From Angelakisella sp. (GTDB lineage Bacteria; Bacillota; Clostridia; Oscillospirales; Ruminococcaceae), in assembly GCA_020025195.1 (NCBI GenBank), contig JAHHSN010000010.1, positions 1-44,383 of the forward strand: a stretch of DNA of 44,383 nt, in the 5' to 3' direction. Position 1 is the first letter of the stretch. The number at the start of each line of letters is the position of its first letter. The notes under the pieces are model-generated. The model was not told where the DNA came from and ran no database searches. It saw nothing but the letters and a program-made list of their open reading frames with translations. Made by a program: the position numbers and the translations under genes. Below are positions 1 through 7,920 of the stretch, one piece after another.

Positions 1-567
1 CGCCCGGAGGAGGTGAACCGAACCGGTCTTCTCTTTGTCCTGACGGTACTTTTCCTTCTTGCGGCGATCATCACCCTGCTCTGCGACTGGCGGGTGAACG
101 GCGGCATTGTCTGGTCGGGCTACGCCGCCGGCGGACTTCTTCTGAGTTATATCGTTTTCATCCTGCCGTTCTGGTTTCGCGCCCCCAATCCCGTCGTCTT
201 TGTACCGGTGGATTTTGCCGCAGCAGCGCTCTATCTCCTTTACATCGATTTTGCCACCGGCGGGCACTGGTTTCTCACCTTTGCCCTCCCGGTAACGGGC
301 GGCGCGGCGCTCATCGTCACCGCCGTTATTACACTGGTACGCTACCTCCGTTCCGGGTATCTCTTTATCTATGGCGGTGCATTTCTCCTCACCGGCGGCT
401 ACATTGTGATGCTGGAATTTCTCCTCAATCTCACCTTTCACATCCATGAGGTTTTTTTCTGGTCATTCTATCCCCTCTCGGTCTGTACCATCCTCGGGCT
501 TGCTCTCATTCTCATCGGCACCTGCCGTCCCTTGAGAGAATCGCTCCACAAGAAATTTTTCCTCTGA
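1..567 (+). CDS. DUF6320-like integral membrane protein, C-terminal part (5' end outside window)
   Basis: The frame is open to the left edge, so this is probably the C-terminal part of a longer protein; a GTG at 13 just after GGAGGAG could also be a start. About six hydrophobic segments are visible, with a PNPVVFVPVDF motif and a charged end (RPLRESLHKKF). This pattern matches my memory of the DUF6320 family, whose members carry an N-terminal zinc ribbon that would lie outside the window. The function of that family is unknown. TrmO follows 43 bases later on the same strand. Confidence is good that this is a real gene, moderate for the family, and low for the GTG start. Confidence 0.7.
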   Translation, partial: RPEEVNRTGLLFVLTVLFLLAAIITLLCDWRVNGGIVWSGYAAGGLLLSYIVFILPFWFRAPNPVVFVPVDFAAAALYLLYIDFATGGHWFLTFALPVTGGAALIVTAVITLVRYLRSGYLFIYGGAFLLTGGYIVMLEFLLNLTFHIHEVFFWSFYPLSVCTILGLALILIGTCRPLRESLHKKFFL

Positions 568-610
568 GTGCCGCCTTGTTTTACAGAGCGGCAAGAAAGG
601 TGTGTATTCC

Positions 611-1285
611 ATGAAGATTATCGCCCATATTGAGAGCGATTTCCCCACCAAGTTCGGCATTCCCCGGCAGAGTGGACTGGTCCCGGAGCTTATTTCCCGG
701 GTGGTTTTTGAGCCAAAGTACCGTGACCCCTCAGCACTCCGGGGGCTTACAGGCTTCTCTCACCTCTGGCTCCTCTGGGAGTTTTCCGAAGCGGTGCGGG
801 AGACCTGGTCCCCCACCGTCCGCCCGCCCCGTCTGGGCGGCAACCGCCGCATGGGGGTCTTTGCGACGCGCTCTCCCTTTCGTCCGAATCCCATCGGGCT
901 TTCCTCGGTACAGCTTCTGGGGACGGAAAAAACCGCGGGCAAGGGGACCGTTCTTCTTGTTTCCGGCGCCGACCTCATGAACGGCACCCCCATCTATGAC
1001 ATCAAGCCCTATCTTCCCCACATTGACAGCCACCCCGACGCCACGGCCGGCTTTACCGAGGATTCCAGAGACTATGCCCTCTCGGTGGAGTTCCCGAAGG
1101 AGATGGCGGAAAAGCTCTCCCCGGAGCGCCTTGCTGCCCTTACCGGCCTCCTGAAGCAGGACCCCCGTCCCTCCTATCAGGAGAACCCCGAGCGGATCTA
1201 CGGCTTCCCCTTTGCCGAGTGGGAGGTGCGCTTTTCCGTCTCGGGAGAAACGCTCACCGTCCGGGAACTTCTTCCCCTCAAATAA
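611..1285 (+). CDS. trmO: tRNA (N6-threonylcarbamoyladenosine(37)-N6)-methyltransferase TrmO
   Basis: The product is a TsaA/YaeB/TrmO-family enzyme, which uses S-adenosylmethionine to N6-methylate t6A at position 37 of tRNAs reading ACY codons. The family signature is clear: GFSHLWLLW at about residues 48-56 and the conserved block RPPRLGGNRR through FRPNPIGLS at about 71-98, which forms the SAM-binding barrel. At 224 residues it has the usual length. I chose ATG 611 over GTG 602 because AGAAAGG at 594-600 sits 10 bases before 611 and would overlap nothing useful for 602. A terminator follows at 1300-1330. The gene appears monocistronic or shares a transcript with the upstream membrane protein. 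Confidence 0.93.
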   Translation: MKIIAHIESDFPTKFGIPRQSGLVPELISRVVFEPKYRDPSALRGLTGFSHLWLLWEFSEAVRETWSPTVRPPRLGGNRRMGVFATRSPFRPNPIGLSSVQLLGTEKTAGKGTVLLVSGADLMNGTPIYDIKPYLPHIDSHPDATAGFTEDSRDYALSVEFPKEMAEKLSPERLAALTGLLKQDPRPSYQENPERIYGFPFAEWEVRFSVSGETLTVRELLPLK

Positions 1286-1299
1286 GCAAAATCCTTTCC

Positions 1300-1330
1300 G
1301 CCGTTTTGCCTTTGGGCAAGCGGCTTTTTC
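1300..1330 (+). terminator. Rho-independent terminator after trmO
   Basis: A GCCG/CGGC outer stem encloses TTGCC-TTTG-GGCAA and is followed by five T residues. It lies 15 bases after the trmO stop and before the azlC promoter. Confidence 0.8.
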
Positions 1331-1340
1331 TTTGACTCCC

Positions 1341-1369
1341 TTGCAACTTTCCCGCATCTGTGCTACTAT
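1341..1369 (+). promoter_or_regulatory. Sigma-A type promoter for azlCD
   Basis: TTGCAA at 1341-1346 and TACTAT at 1364-1369 are separated by 17 bases. The pair lies between the trmO terminator and the azlC start at 1406. Confidence 0.6.
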
Positions 1370-1405
1370 TTTCGCAATGCTTTTACGGAAAGAAAGGGGA
1401 ACCCT

Positions 1406-2107
1406 ATGACCAAAAATGTCCTGCGGGCGGCATTTATTCATTCCCTCCCCACGCTGGCAGGCTATGTCTTCCTCAGCATCGGCTTCGGCATCCTGCTGGG
1501 CGGGGTCGGCTACGGTGCGGGCTGGGCACTCCTCATGAGTCTTCTCATCTACGCGGGCTCCATGCAGTTTGTCGGCGTCAGTCTCATCGCGAGCGGCGCT
1601 TCCATCCTTGCAACGGCGCTCACCACCTTTACCGTCAATATAAGAAACCTGATTTACAGCCTTTCGCTTTATGGGCTTTATAAGGACGCAGGAGCCAAAC
1701 GCCCCTTTCTCGTCTTTACCATTACCGATGAGAGCTATTCCCTGCTTTGCGACGGCAAAACCCCCGAGGGCGAGAATCCCCACACCTTCCGGCTTCTGGT
1801 GAGCCTGTTCGGCTACCTCTACTGGGGCCTTGGAAGCCTCATCGGCGGGCTTTTGGGACAGGTCATCCCCTTTGATACGACCGGGATCGATTTTTCCATG
1901 ACGGCGCTGTTTCTCACCGTTTTTGTGGAACAGTGGACCTCCACCAAGGAGCACCGCCCCGCTCTCCTCGGCCTTGGAGCGACGCTTCTTGCGCTCCTTC
2001 TCACAGGGCAGGAGCTGTTCCTCATTCCCGCTATGCTGCTGATCCTCCTGGGGCTGGGTGCTCTCCGCCCCTCACTGGATGGAAAGGAGGCGGAGAAGAA
2101 TGCCTGA
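1406..2107 (+). CDS. azlC: AzlC family branched-chain amino acid exporter, large subunit
   Basis: The 233-residue hydrophobic protein has the AzlC features: an early YAGSMQF motif, a VNIRNLIYSLSL segment, an ITDESYSL motif, and about seven or eight membrane spans. AzlC works with the small partner AzlD to export branched-chain amino acids or analogues across the cytoplasmic membrane. The start at 1406 has AAAGGGGA at 1393-1400 just upstream. The stop overlaps the start of azlD by eight bases, so the two subunits are translationally coupled. No Lrp-type regulator gene is adjacent, unlike the Bacillus azl operon. The exact substrate cannot be read from the sequence. Confidence 0.93.
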   Translation: MTKNVLRAAFIHSLPTLAGYVFLSIGFGILLGGVGYGAGWALLMSLLIYAGSMQFVGVSLIASGASILATALTTFTVNIRNLIYSLSLYGLYKDAGAKRPFLVFTITDESYSLLCDGKTPEGENPHTFRLLVSLFGYLYWGLGSLIGGLLGQVIPFDTTGIDFSMTALFLTVFVEQWTSTKEHRPALLGLGATLLALLLTGQELFLIPAMLLILLGLGALRPSLDGKEAEKNA

Positions 2108-2432
2108 TACCACCCACACCCTGCTCCTCATCCTCACCATGGCAGCGGTGACGGCGGCGCTGCGTTTTCTGCCCTTCTGGATATTGGACAAGCGGGAAAG
2201 CACGCCGCGCTTCATCCTCTATCTCGGACAGGTGCTGCCCTATGCCGTCATGGGGATGCTGGTGATCTATTGTCTGCGCGGTGTAGACGTCACCAGCCCC
2301 TCCTCCCTGCTGCCCACTCTTATAGCGGGCGGGCTCACTGTACTGCTTCAGCTCTGGCGGCACAATACCCTCCTCAGCATTTTTGCAGGGACAATCGTCT
2401 ATATGCTGCTGGTACAGCTGGTTTTTGCCTGA
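2100..2432 (+). CDS. azlD: AzlD family small subunit of branched-chain amino acid exporter
   Basis: This is a 110-residue protein with four predicted membrane helices and the AzlD pattern: an ALRFLPFWIL motif near the N-terminus, LPYAVMGMLVIYCL, and LWRHNTLLSIFAGTIVYMLL. It is the essential small partner of AzlC. I chose ATG 2100 rather than an in-frame start at 2058 inside azlC, because GGAAAGGAGG at 2081-2090 is correctly placed and the family begins here. It overlaps azlC by eight bases. The next gene starts 56 bases later with no visible terminator between them, so read-through is possible. Confidence 0.92.
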   Translation: MPDTTHTLLLILTMAAVTAALRFLPFWILDKRESTPRFILYLGQVLPYAVMGMLVIYCLRGVDVTSPSSLLPTLIAGGLTVLLQLWRHNTLLSIFAGTIVYMLLVQLVFA

Positions 2433-2488
2433 GGGCGCAATCTGGCCCAACATAAAATAGAAGGTCGAAATGGGAAAGGAGCATCTCT

Positions 2489-2863
2489 ATGGAATTTGAG
2501 ACCGAATCGTTGGAAATCGACACCACGTCAGACAATAACGCAGAATGGAAGGAACTCATATCTGTAAAGCTCCAAACGGCCACGCGCTTTGAAATTCACT
2601 GCTGGAAGGAAGAACGGAAAGAAATTCAAATGGCGTTACAGTATGGGAAAATAAAAGAATGTGATTGGGAATACGGAACGGTGATTGCGGGAGCTGTAAC
2701 AAAGGAATTTATCGGGTACCTGCTGTCTCTTCCGAAGCCTTCGGATACGGAGATTTATAATAAGATGACGCCGTTCTTTTCCATTTTCCTGGATAACGGT
2801 TTCTCGTCCGCACACTATGGAACAGAGCTGTATCAAGTCTCGGGAGAGACCCCCAGCCGCTGA
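2489..2863 (+). CDS. Uncharacterised 124-residue protein, orphan
   Basis: I do not recognise a family. The protein is soluble, acidic at the N-terminus, and has no signal peptide or membrane span. A central stretch rich in Lys, Glu and Trp (FEIHCWKEERKE) leads into an EWEYGTVIAG-like segment and a KMTPFFSIFLDNGFSS segment. The base composition is clearly more AT-rich than that of its neighbours, which suggests acquisition from elsewhere. GGGAAAGGAG lies 8 bases before the ATG, and a strong terminator follows at 2907-2943, so it is probably expressed. Its composition would be compatible with small accessory or immunity proteins, but nothing in the sequence proves that. Confidence 0.6.
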   Translation: MEFETESLEIDTTSDNNAEWKELISVKLQTATRFEIHCWKEERKEIQMALQYGKIKECDWEYGTVIAGAVTKEFIGYLLSLPKPSDTEIYNKMTPFFSIFLDNGFSSAHYGTELYQVSGETPSR

Positions 2864-2906
2864 CATAATTGGTTTTCCTTTGTCGGAACAAATAAAATAC
2901 ATCGCA

Positions 2907-2943
2907 AAAAGCCGCCTCGGTCCAGAACCCGGGCGGCTTTTTA
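2907..2943 (+). terminator. Bidirectional-type terminator between the orphan gene and the antiporter
   Basis: AAAAGCCGCC and GGCGGCTTTT pair around a loop of about 15 bases, with A-runs and T-runs on either side. It can serve the + strand gene ending at 2863 and the - strand gene ending at 2952. Confidence 0.85.
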
Positions 2944-2951
2944 TGATGCTC

Positions 2952-4184
2952 TTATTTGGGGAGACGCTCCGGTTTTCCGGCGGGAGCTTCGTCATGGGTG
3001 AGGAGCTTTTTATAGGAAAGATCCATCGCGATGGCGCCGAGGGGCGCGGTAATGAGGATGGAAAGCACCGCGACAGAAAGCACCATATTGCCGCAGTCAA
3101 GGCCCAGTGCCAGCGGCACCGAGCCGATGGCGGCCTGCACCGTTGCCTTGGGGAGGTAGGAGAGGACGCAGTAGAGCCGTTCCTTCTTATTAAGGTTCGT
3201 ACCGATCAGGCAGAACAGCACACCCACCGAGCGAAGTACAAGGGCCAGCAGAATGACCAGAACGGCGGAAAGTCCCGCTTCCATGGTGTAACGGATATCC
3301 ACCGCAGCGCCGACCAGCACAAAGAGAATAACCTCCGCCGCGAGCCAGAGCTTCCCGAACTTTTCCGAGAGGCGGCGGGAAACCGCGGGGGTGCATTTCA
3401 TGCTGAGCACCATGGCCATGCTGACCACCGCAAGAAGCCCCGAAACAGCAACCCATTCCTTGACGGCATCCTCCGCCGCCATAAGCAGGAAGGAAAAACC
3501 GAGGATGAGGATGACCTTGAGGCTGTTGCGGATGCGGTTTCCATGGACATAGCGGCGCTCAAAGAAGATGGCAAGCGCCCAGCCGACCAGTCCTCCCAGA
3601 AGGATGCCCAGCACGATGGAAACCGGGATATCGAGGAAGTTCCGGAGCGTGGCGGACTCTCCCTGTTCCATGCCGATAAAGGTGGTGAACAGCACAATGA
3701 CAAAGATATCATCGCAGGAGGCGCCGGCCATGATGAGCTGCGGGATGCGCTTTTCGGTGCCGTAGCGGGTCTCCATCAGCTGCGCCATGCGGGGCACCAC
3801 CACGGCGGGTGAAACCGCCCCCAGCACCGCGCCGACGATGGCGCTTTCCATGAGGGAAAGGCCGAGGAAGCGGGGCCCCAGCAGAAGGAGCGCCGCTATC
3901 TCAAAGCAGGCAGGAAGGAAGGACATGAGGATGGCGGGACGTCCCACCTTTTTGAGGTCGGAGAGCTTGAGCGAAAGCCCCGCCTTGATGAGAATGATGA
4001 TGAGCGCCATCCGGCGAAGCTCGGCGGAAATCATGAGGATGGACGGGTCAAAGAGATCGAGGCAGAACGGCCCCAGAATGATGCCGGTCGCCAGCATCCC
4101 GATGATGCCGGGGAGCCTGAGGCAGCGGCAGAGAGCCGCCATGGCAAGCCCCGCAATGAAGATGAGCGCGAGAGATGTCAGCAC
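2952..4184 (-). CDS. Cation/proton antiporter (CPA family, NhaP/KefB-like)
   Basis: A 410-residue membrane protein with 11-13 predicted helices exchanges a monovalent cation for protons at the cytoplasmic membrane. The acidic pair GASCDD at about residues 154-159 is the expected ion-binding site, preceded by GAVLGAVSPAVVVP. A second family motif, SYLPKATVQAAIGSVPLALG, lies near the C-terminus. There is no C-terminal TrkA domain. I chose GTG 4184 because AAGGAGGA at 4192-4199 is ideally spaced for it; the longer TTG start at 4202 would put that site inside the coding region. The leader (4207-4305) looks like a fluoride riboswitch with a terminator, so fluoride should induce the gene. The ion specificity (Na+, K+ or Li+) is not determined. 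Confidence 0.88.
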   Translation of the reverse strand: MLTSLALIFIAGLAMAALCRCLRLPGIIGMLATGIILGPFCLDLFDPSILMISAELRRMALIIILIKAGLSLKLSDLKKVGRPAILMSFLPACFEIAALLLLGPRFLGLSLMESAIVGAVLGAVSPAVVVPRMAQLMETRYGTEKRIPQLIMAGASCDDIFVIVLFTTFIGMEQGESATLRNFLDIPVSIVLGILLGGLVGWALAIFFERRYVHGNRIRNSLKVILILGFSFLLMAAEDAVKEWVAVSGLLAVVSMAMVLSMKCTPAVSRRLSEKFGKLWLAAEVILFVLVGAAVDIRYTMEAGLSAVLVILLALVLRSVGVLFCLIGTNLNKKERLYCVLSYLPKATVQAAIGSVPLALGLDCGNMVLSVAVLSILITAPLGAIAMDLSYKKLLTHDEAPAGKPERLPK

Positions 4185-4206
4185 AGAAAAATCCTCCTTC
4201 AATAAT

Positions 4207-4300
4207 AAAAAAAGCCAATGTCCCCTGTGAAATAGTCACAGAAGTCATCAGCTAACTTAAGCGGTTTCGGTTTCCCGGGGGAGCACTTCATTCCCTTTTA
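4207..4300 (-). promoter_or_regulatory. Fluoride riboswitch (crcB-motif type) with transcription terminator
   Basis: On the minus strand, GGGA pairs with UCCC around a loop AUGAAGUGC; GAAGU of that loop can pair with ACUUC downstream (4241-4245); and a small hairpin GCU-UAAGUU-AGC (4251-4262) is followed by UGAUGAC. This is the order of elements in known fluoride (crcB) aptamers, whose 3' side reads AACCGC...GCUGAUGAC. GCUGAUG (4246-4252) can instead pair with CAUUGGC (4214-4220) around CUGUGA/UCACAG to form a terminator ending in seven U (4207-4213). The two folds exclude each other, which predicts an ON switch. An extra CGG-GAAA-CCG mini-hairpin in the joining region is unusual, so a variant or different ion sensor remains possible. 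Confidence 0.72.
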
Positions 4301-4312
4301 TAGAACTATTTT

Positions 4313-4341
4313 AGTCTACTCCCTCTCTCCCGGTTTGTCAA
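4313..4341 (-). promoter_or_regulatory. Promoter for the antiporter leader
   Basis: TTGACA (4336-4341) and TAGACT (4313-4318) are 17 bases apart on the minus strand. Transcription would start near 4305, just ahead of the riboswitch. Confidence 0.6.
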
Positions 4342-4382
4342 ATTCTTTTGAGAGAGCGCCCGGCCCGCCGGCATAAGAAACT

Positions 4383-4431
4383 TTGATTTTTTATATTTTC
4401 GTGATAACATATAACATAGATATCGTGTTAT
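4383..4431 (+). promoter_or_regulatory. TetR gene promoter with inverted repeat (candidate operator)
   Basis: TTGATT (4383-4388) and TAACAT (4405-4410), spacer 16, form a plausible promoter. ATAACA occurs at 4404-4409 and again at 4411-4416, and both copies face TGTTAT at 4426-4431. This gives an imperfect dyad of about 21-28 bases over the -10 and start region. Its position suggests autoregulation by the TetR-family protein encoded at 4493. Confidence 0.45.
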
Positions 4432-4492
4432 TGGGGAAAAACCCGGATGGCAAAGGGACCCATTTCATAAAACAGGGAGGAAGAAAAGCAGG

Positions 4493-5317
4493 ATGGAAAA
4501 GAGCGAGCGTTCGACCTTGGAGCGAATCCACAAAGCCGCTATGGAGGAATTCACCGCCAACGGCTATCGGTCCGCGTCGCTTCGCACCATCGTCAAAAAA
4601 GCCGGCGTCACCACCGGCGCATTCTATGGCTACTACGACAGCAAGGAGGCGCTCTTCGAGGCGCTTCTGGGCGATCGGGCGGATGAATTTACCGGGTGGC
4701 ACAGGGAATCCGAGTACAGCACTCTTGGGCGCATCCGCAGAGCTGCCTTCGAAGAATTCACCCAAAAGGGCTTCCGGGACGCATCTCTCCGAAGCATCGT
4801 CAAGCTGGCGGGCGTTACCACCGGCGCGTTCTACGGCTATTACAGCAGCAAGGAAGCGCTCTTTGATGAAATGGTCGGGCGGGAATACCGGGAATTTATC
4901 CGCACCTACCGGGAATCCATCGGGCGCTTTGCCGCCCTCTCCCCACAGGAAAAATGTGATCAGATGGTTGAACGGGTCTTGGTGCGCTCGGAATGGATGA
5001 TCGAGTATATCTATTCCCATATGTCCGCTTTCAAGCTGCTTGTCTGCAGCGCTGCCGGTACCAAATATGAGGGATTCGTGGACGAGCTGGTTCAGATAAA
5101 GACCGCCGCCGCACGCTCTTTAGTGGATTCGATACACAGCATTGGCATTGCGACCAGACCAATTGAGCCGGAGCTGGAACACTTCCTGTACAGAGGACTG
5201 TTTTCTTCGTTCTTTGAGATGGTCATCCATAATATTCCAAAGTCAACCGCCGATCGCTATGTTCACCAGCTGCAGGAATTCTATATTGCCGGATGGAGAA
5301 AGCTCATCGGGCTTTGA
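4493..5317 (+). CDS. TetR/AcrR family regulator with tandem duplicated DNA-binding domain
   Basis: The 274-residue protein is about 70 residues longer than a normal TetR regulator. Residues 8-60 and 77-129 are two complete TetR N-terminal helix-turn-helix domains; 38 of 53 aligned positions are identical, including GVTTGAFYGYY in both. A single C-terminal ligand/dimer domain follows (about 135-274). The two DNA copies have diverged at many third positions, so the duplication is not recent. The start has GGAGGAAGAAAAGCAGG just upstream. It precedes the MMPL transporter and GLUG protein on the same strand and is probably their repressor. A dimer would present four recognition helices, which may mean an extended or doubled operator. 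Confidence 0.93.
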   Translation: MEKSERSTLERIHKAAMEEFTANGYRSASLRTIVKKAGVTTGAFYGYYDSKEALFEALLGDRADEFTGWHRESEYSTLGRIRRAAFEEFTQKGFRDASLRSIVKLAGVTTGAFYGYYSSKEALFDEMVGREYREFIRTYRESIGRFAALSPQEKCDQMVERVLVRSEWMIEYIYSHMSAFKLLVCSAAGTKYEGFVDELVQIKTAAARSLVDSIHSIGIATRPIEPELEHFLYRGLFSSFFEMVIHNIPKSTADRYVHQLQEFYIAGWRKLIGL

Positions 5318-5401
5318 ACCATTTTTTCGCCGCAACACCCTGTCTCTCCTTTGAGCGGCGGGGCTTCTTTTTACCCCTTTACACCATGGGGCGATTGTCT
5401 A

Positions 5402-5430
5402 TTTACCGGAAAGAGCTCCTGTTTTATAAT
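5402..5430 (+). promoter_or_regulatory. Promoter for the MMPL-GLUG operon
   Basis: TTTACC (5402-5407) and a perfect TATAAT (5425-5430) are 17 bases apart, 28 bases before the MMPL start. The operon therefore has its own promoter, separate from tetR, and is a natural target for the regulator. Confidence 0.65.
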
Positions 5431-5457
5431 AGTAGTATTGTCAAGGAGTGGTTTTCA

Positions 5458-7920
5458 ATGAAAGAAGTCAAGCAATCGGAATCGCCAATGATCAAGATCG
5501 CGCGGTTCATTGTGGATAAGCGCAAGGCGTTTTACCTTGTCTTTGCGGTCGCCTTTGTGTTCAGCGCCCTCTCCATCCGCAAGGTCGTCATCAACAACGA
5601 CATCACCACCTACCTCCCGCCGGAAACCGAGACCCGGCACGGGCTGACCCTGATGGAGGAGGAATTTGTCACACTGGGCACCGCCGACGTCATGGTCAAC
5701 AACATCGTCTATGAGACCGCCGAAACGCTCTGCCGCAAAATAGAGGCGGTCCCGGGTGTTTCTGCGGTGGAATTTGACGACACCTCCGACCATCTGCGAG
5801 GCTCCGCCGCCCTCTTTTCGGTCTCCTTTGAGGGAGAACCCAACGACCCCGGCTCCAAAGCCGCCATGGAGGAGATTCGTTCGCTGCTTTCCGGCTACGA
5901 CGCCTATGTCTCCACCGAGGTGGGACGGGACATCACCGTGACGCTCCGACAGGAGATGACCGTCATTCTCGCCATCGCGATGGTGGTCGTTATCGTGGTG
6001 CTGCTCTTCACCTCCAAAAGCTATATGGAGGTCCCGGTCTATCTCATCGTTTTTCTGGTCGCGGCGGTGCTCAACATGGGCACCAACTTTATTTTCGGCT
6101 CCATTTCCTTCATCACCAACGCCATTGCCGTGGTGCTGCAGCTGGCGCTTGCCATCGACTACGCCATCATCTTCTGTCACCGTTATATGGAAGAACTGGA
6201 CGGCGGGCTGGAACCCCGCGAGGCCAACATCGAGGCGCTCAGCAAGGCCATTGTGGAGATCGCCTCCTCCAGCCTCACCACCATCTCGGGGCTTGCCGCC
6301 CTCATGCTGATGCAGCTCAAAATCGGCTTTGATATGGGCATCGTGCTCTCCAAGGGCATCCTCTGCAGCATGCTCTCAGTCTTTCTTCTGATGCCGGGGC
6401 TTCTGATGCTGTTCAGCAAGTCTATCGAACGCACCCGCCACAAGAACCTCGTACCCCGCATCGAATTCTGGGGCAAGGGGGTTGTGGCGCTTCGTCATAT
6501 CCTGCCGCCCATCTTTCTGGTCGCGGTGGTAGCGGGCGTGGTGCTTTCCTCCCGGTGCGCCTATGTCTTTGATACCGGCAACGCCGACTTCCACAACAAG
6601 CCCCAGTGGCAGATGGAGCAGGAAAAGGTAGAAGAGACCTTCGGGAAAAAGAACACCATCGCGCTTCTGGTCCCCCGCCGGGACTACAAGAGTGAGCAGA
6701 AGATCCTCCGCGAGGTGGAAAGGCTGCCGCATATCTCCTCCGCACTGGGACTTGCCAACATTGAGGTGGATGAAGGGATGATGCTCACCGATGAGCTGAC
6801 CCCCCGCCGCTTCTCCGAGCTTTCCGGAGTGGATATTGTGCTCTGCCGCCTGCTCTATCAGGCCTACGGCCTCAGCGTGGAGGAATACGGTGCGGTCTTT
6901 CAGGATGTCGATTCCTACTCCGCACCGCTCATCAGCGTCTTTGAATTCCTGTTGGAACAGCGGGACAAAGGCGTGGTGAACCTCACCGAGGAGCAGGAAG
7001 AAAAGGTTGCGGACCTGGAAAAAGAGCTGGACCGCGGCTTAAAGCAGCTCCGGGGCAAAAACTGGTCCCGGCTTGTCTTTACCGCCGATCTTCCCACCGA
7101 GGGAGAGGAAATTGAAGCGCTTCTGGAGGAAATCCGGAGTATCGCCGAGCGGGAATACCCGCCGGAGGATGTGGTGCTGGTCGGCACCTCTACCAACGCC
7201 TTTGACCTTGCCGATTCCTTCTCGGACGACAACCTCAAAATCAGTGTGTTGACCGCCCTCTTTGTTATGACCATCCTGCTCTTTACCTTTAAGTCAGCGG
7301 GTCTGCCCATTCTTCTGGTGCTCACCATTCAGGGCTCCATCTGGATCAACTTCTCCTTCCCGGTCCTCACCGGCAGCAATCTTTACTTCCTAAGCTATCT
7401 CGTGGTCAGCTCCATTCAGATGGGCGCGACCATTGACTACGCCATCGTCATCACCAACCGCTATCAGGAGCTCCGCAGTCAGCTTTCCGGGCAGGCGGCG
7501 GTCGTCGCCGCTCTGGACCAGAGCTTCCCCACCATCCTCACCTCCGGTACCATCATGTCGGTGGCCGGCTTCCTCATCGGAGGCATCACCACCGACGCCA
7601 CCATCGGCTCGGTGGGACTGACGCTGGGGCGCGGTACCGTCACCTCCATTTTCCTCGTCATGACGGTCCTGCCGCAGATGCTGCTTCTGGGAGATCAGCT
7701 CATTGAACGCACCGCCATTACCCTGAATCTGGAGCGGAAAAAGCGCTTCTCGCAGGGGGTCATGCGTCTGGACGGACACGTCCGCGGTCATGTTTCCGGT
7801 TATCTGGACGGTGAATTCCGGGGTGTTCTGCGCGGCAGTGTGGACGCTCTGGTCGAGAGCAAATACCAAGAACCCGAAAAAGAAGAGGATGAGGAGGTGC
7901 AGGAAGTATGGAAAAAATAA
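5458..7920 (+). CDS. MMPL/RND superfamily transporter
   Basis: An 820-residue RND-type membrane protein with the two-fold MMPL layout: a helix at about 18-36, an extracytoplasmic domain, a helix bundle containing LALAIDYAIIFCHRYMEEL, a second extracytoplasmic domain, and a second bundle with GATIDYAIVITNRYQE. The paired (A/T)IDYAI motifs carry the aspartates expected to relay protons. Family members export lipids, lipid-linked compounds or drugs using the proton gradient. The C-terminus has a soluble tail with a repeated G-x3-G pattern and an acidic end. I chose ATG 5458 because AAGGAG sits at 5443-5448; earlier in-frame starts overlap tetR. The gene overlaps the GLUG gene by 13 bases, implying coupled translation and probably a shared complex. 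The substrate is unknown. Confidence 0.9.
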   Translation: MKEVKQSESPMIKIARFIVDKRKAFYLVFAVAFVFSALSIRKVVINNDITTYLPPETETRHGLTLMEEEFVTLGTADVMVNNIVYETAETLCRKIEAVPGVSAVEFDDTSDHLRGSAALFSVSFEGEPNDPGSKAAMEEIRSLLSGYDAYVSTEVGRDITVTLRQEMTVILAIAMVVVIVVLLFTSKSYMEVPVYLIVFLVAAVLNMGTNFIFGSISFITNAIAVVLQLALAIDYAIIFCHRYMEELDGGLEPREANIEALSKAIVEIASSSLTTISGLAALMLMQLKIGFDMGIVLSKGILCSMLSVFLLMPGLLMLFSKSIERTRHKNLVPRIEFWGKGVVALRHILPPIFLVAVVAGVVLSSRCAYVFDTGNADFHNKPQWQMEQEKVEETFGKKNTIALLVPRRDYKSEQKILREVERLPHISSALGLANIEVDEGMMLTDELTPRRFSELSGVDIVLCRLLYQAYGLSVEEYGAVFQDVDSYSAPLISVFEFLLEQRDKGVVNLTEEQEEKVADLEKELDRGLKQLRGKNWSRLVFTADLPTEGEEIEALLEEIRSIAEREYPPEDVVLVGTSTNAFDLADSFSDDNLKISVLTALFVMTILLFTFKSAGLPILLVLTIQGSIWINFSFPVLTGSNLYFLSYLVVSSIQMGATIDYAIVITNRYQELRSQLSGQAAVVAALDQSFPTILTSGTIMSVAGFLIGGITTDATIGSVGLTLGRGTVTSIFLVMTVLPQMLLLGDQLIERTAITLNLERKKRFSQGVMRLDGHVRGHVSGYLDGEFRGVLRGSVDALVESKYQEPEKEEDEEVQEVWKK

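Noticed and set aside
2817..3812. Plus-strand frame of 331 codons over the antiporter
   Set aside because: It is antisense to the antiporter and rich in His, Gly and Arg, typical of shadow frames.
4207..4300. c-di-AMP (ydaO/yuaA) riboswitch before the antiporter
   Set aside because: The AGCUAAC-like string appears on the opposite strand only, and the GGGGUUAAUC-type core is absent; the fluoride-type reading fits better.
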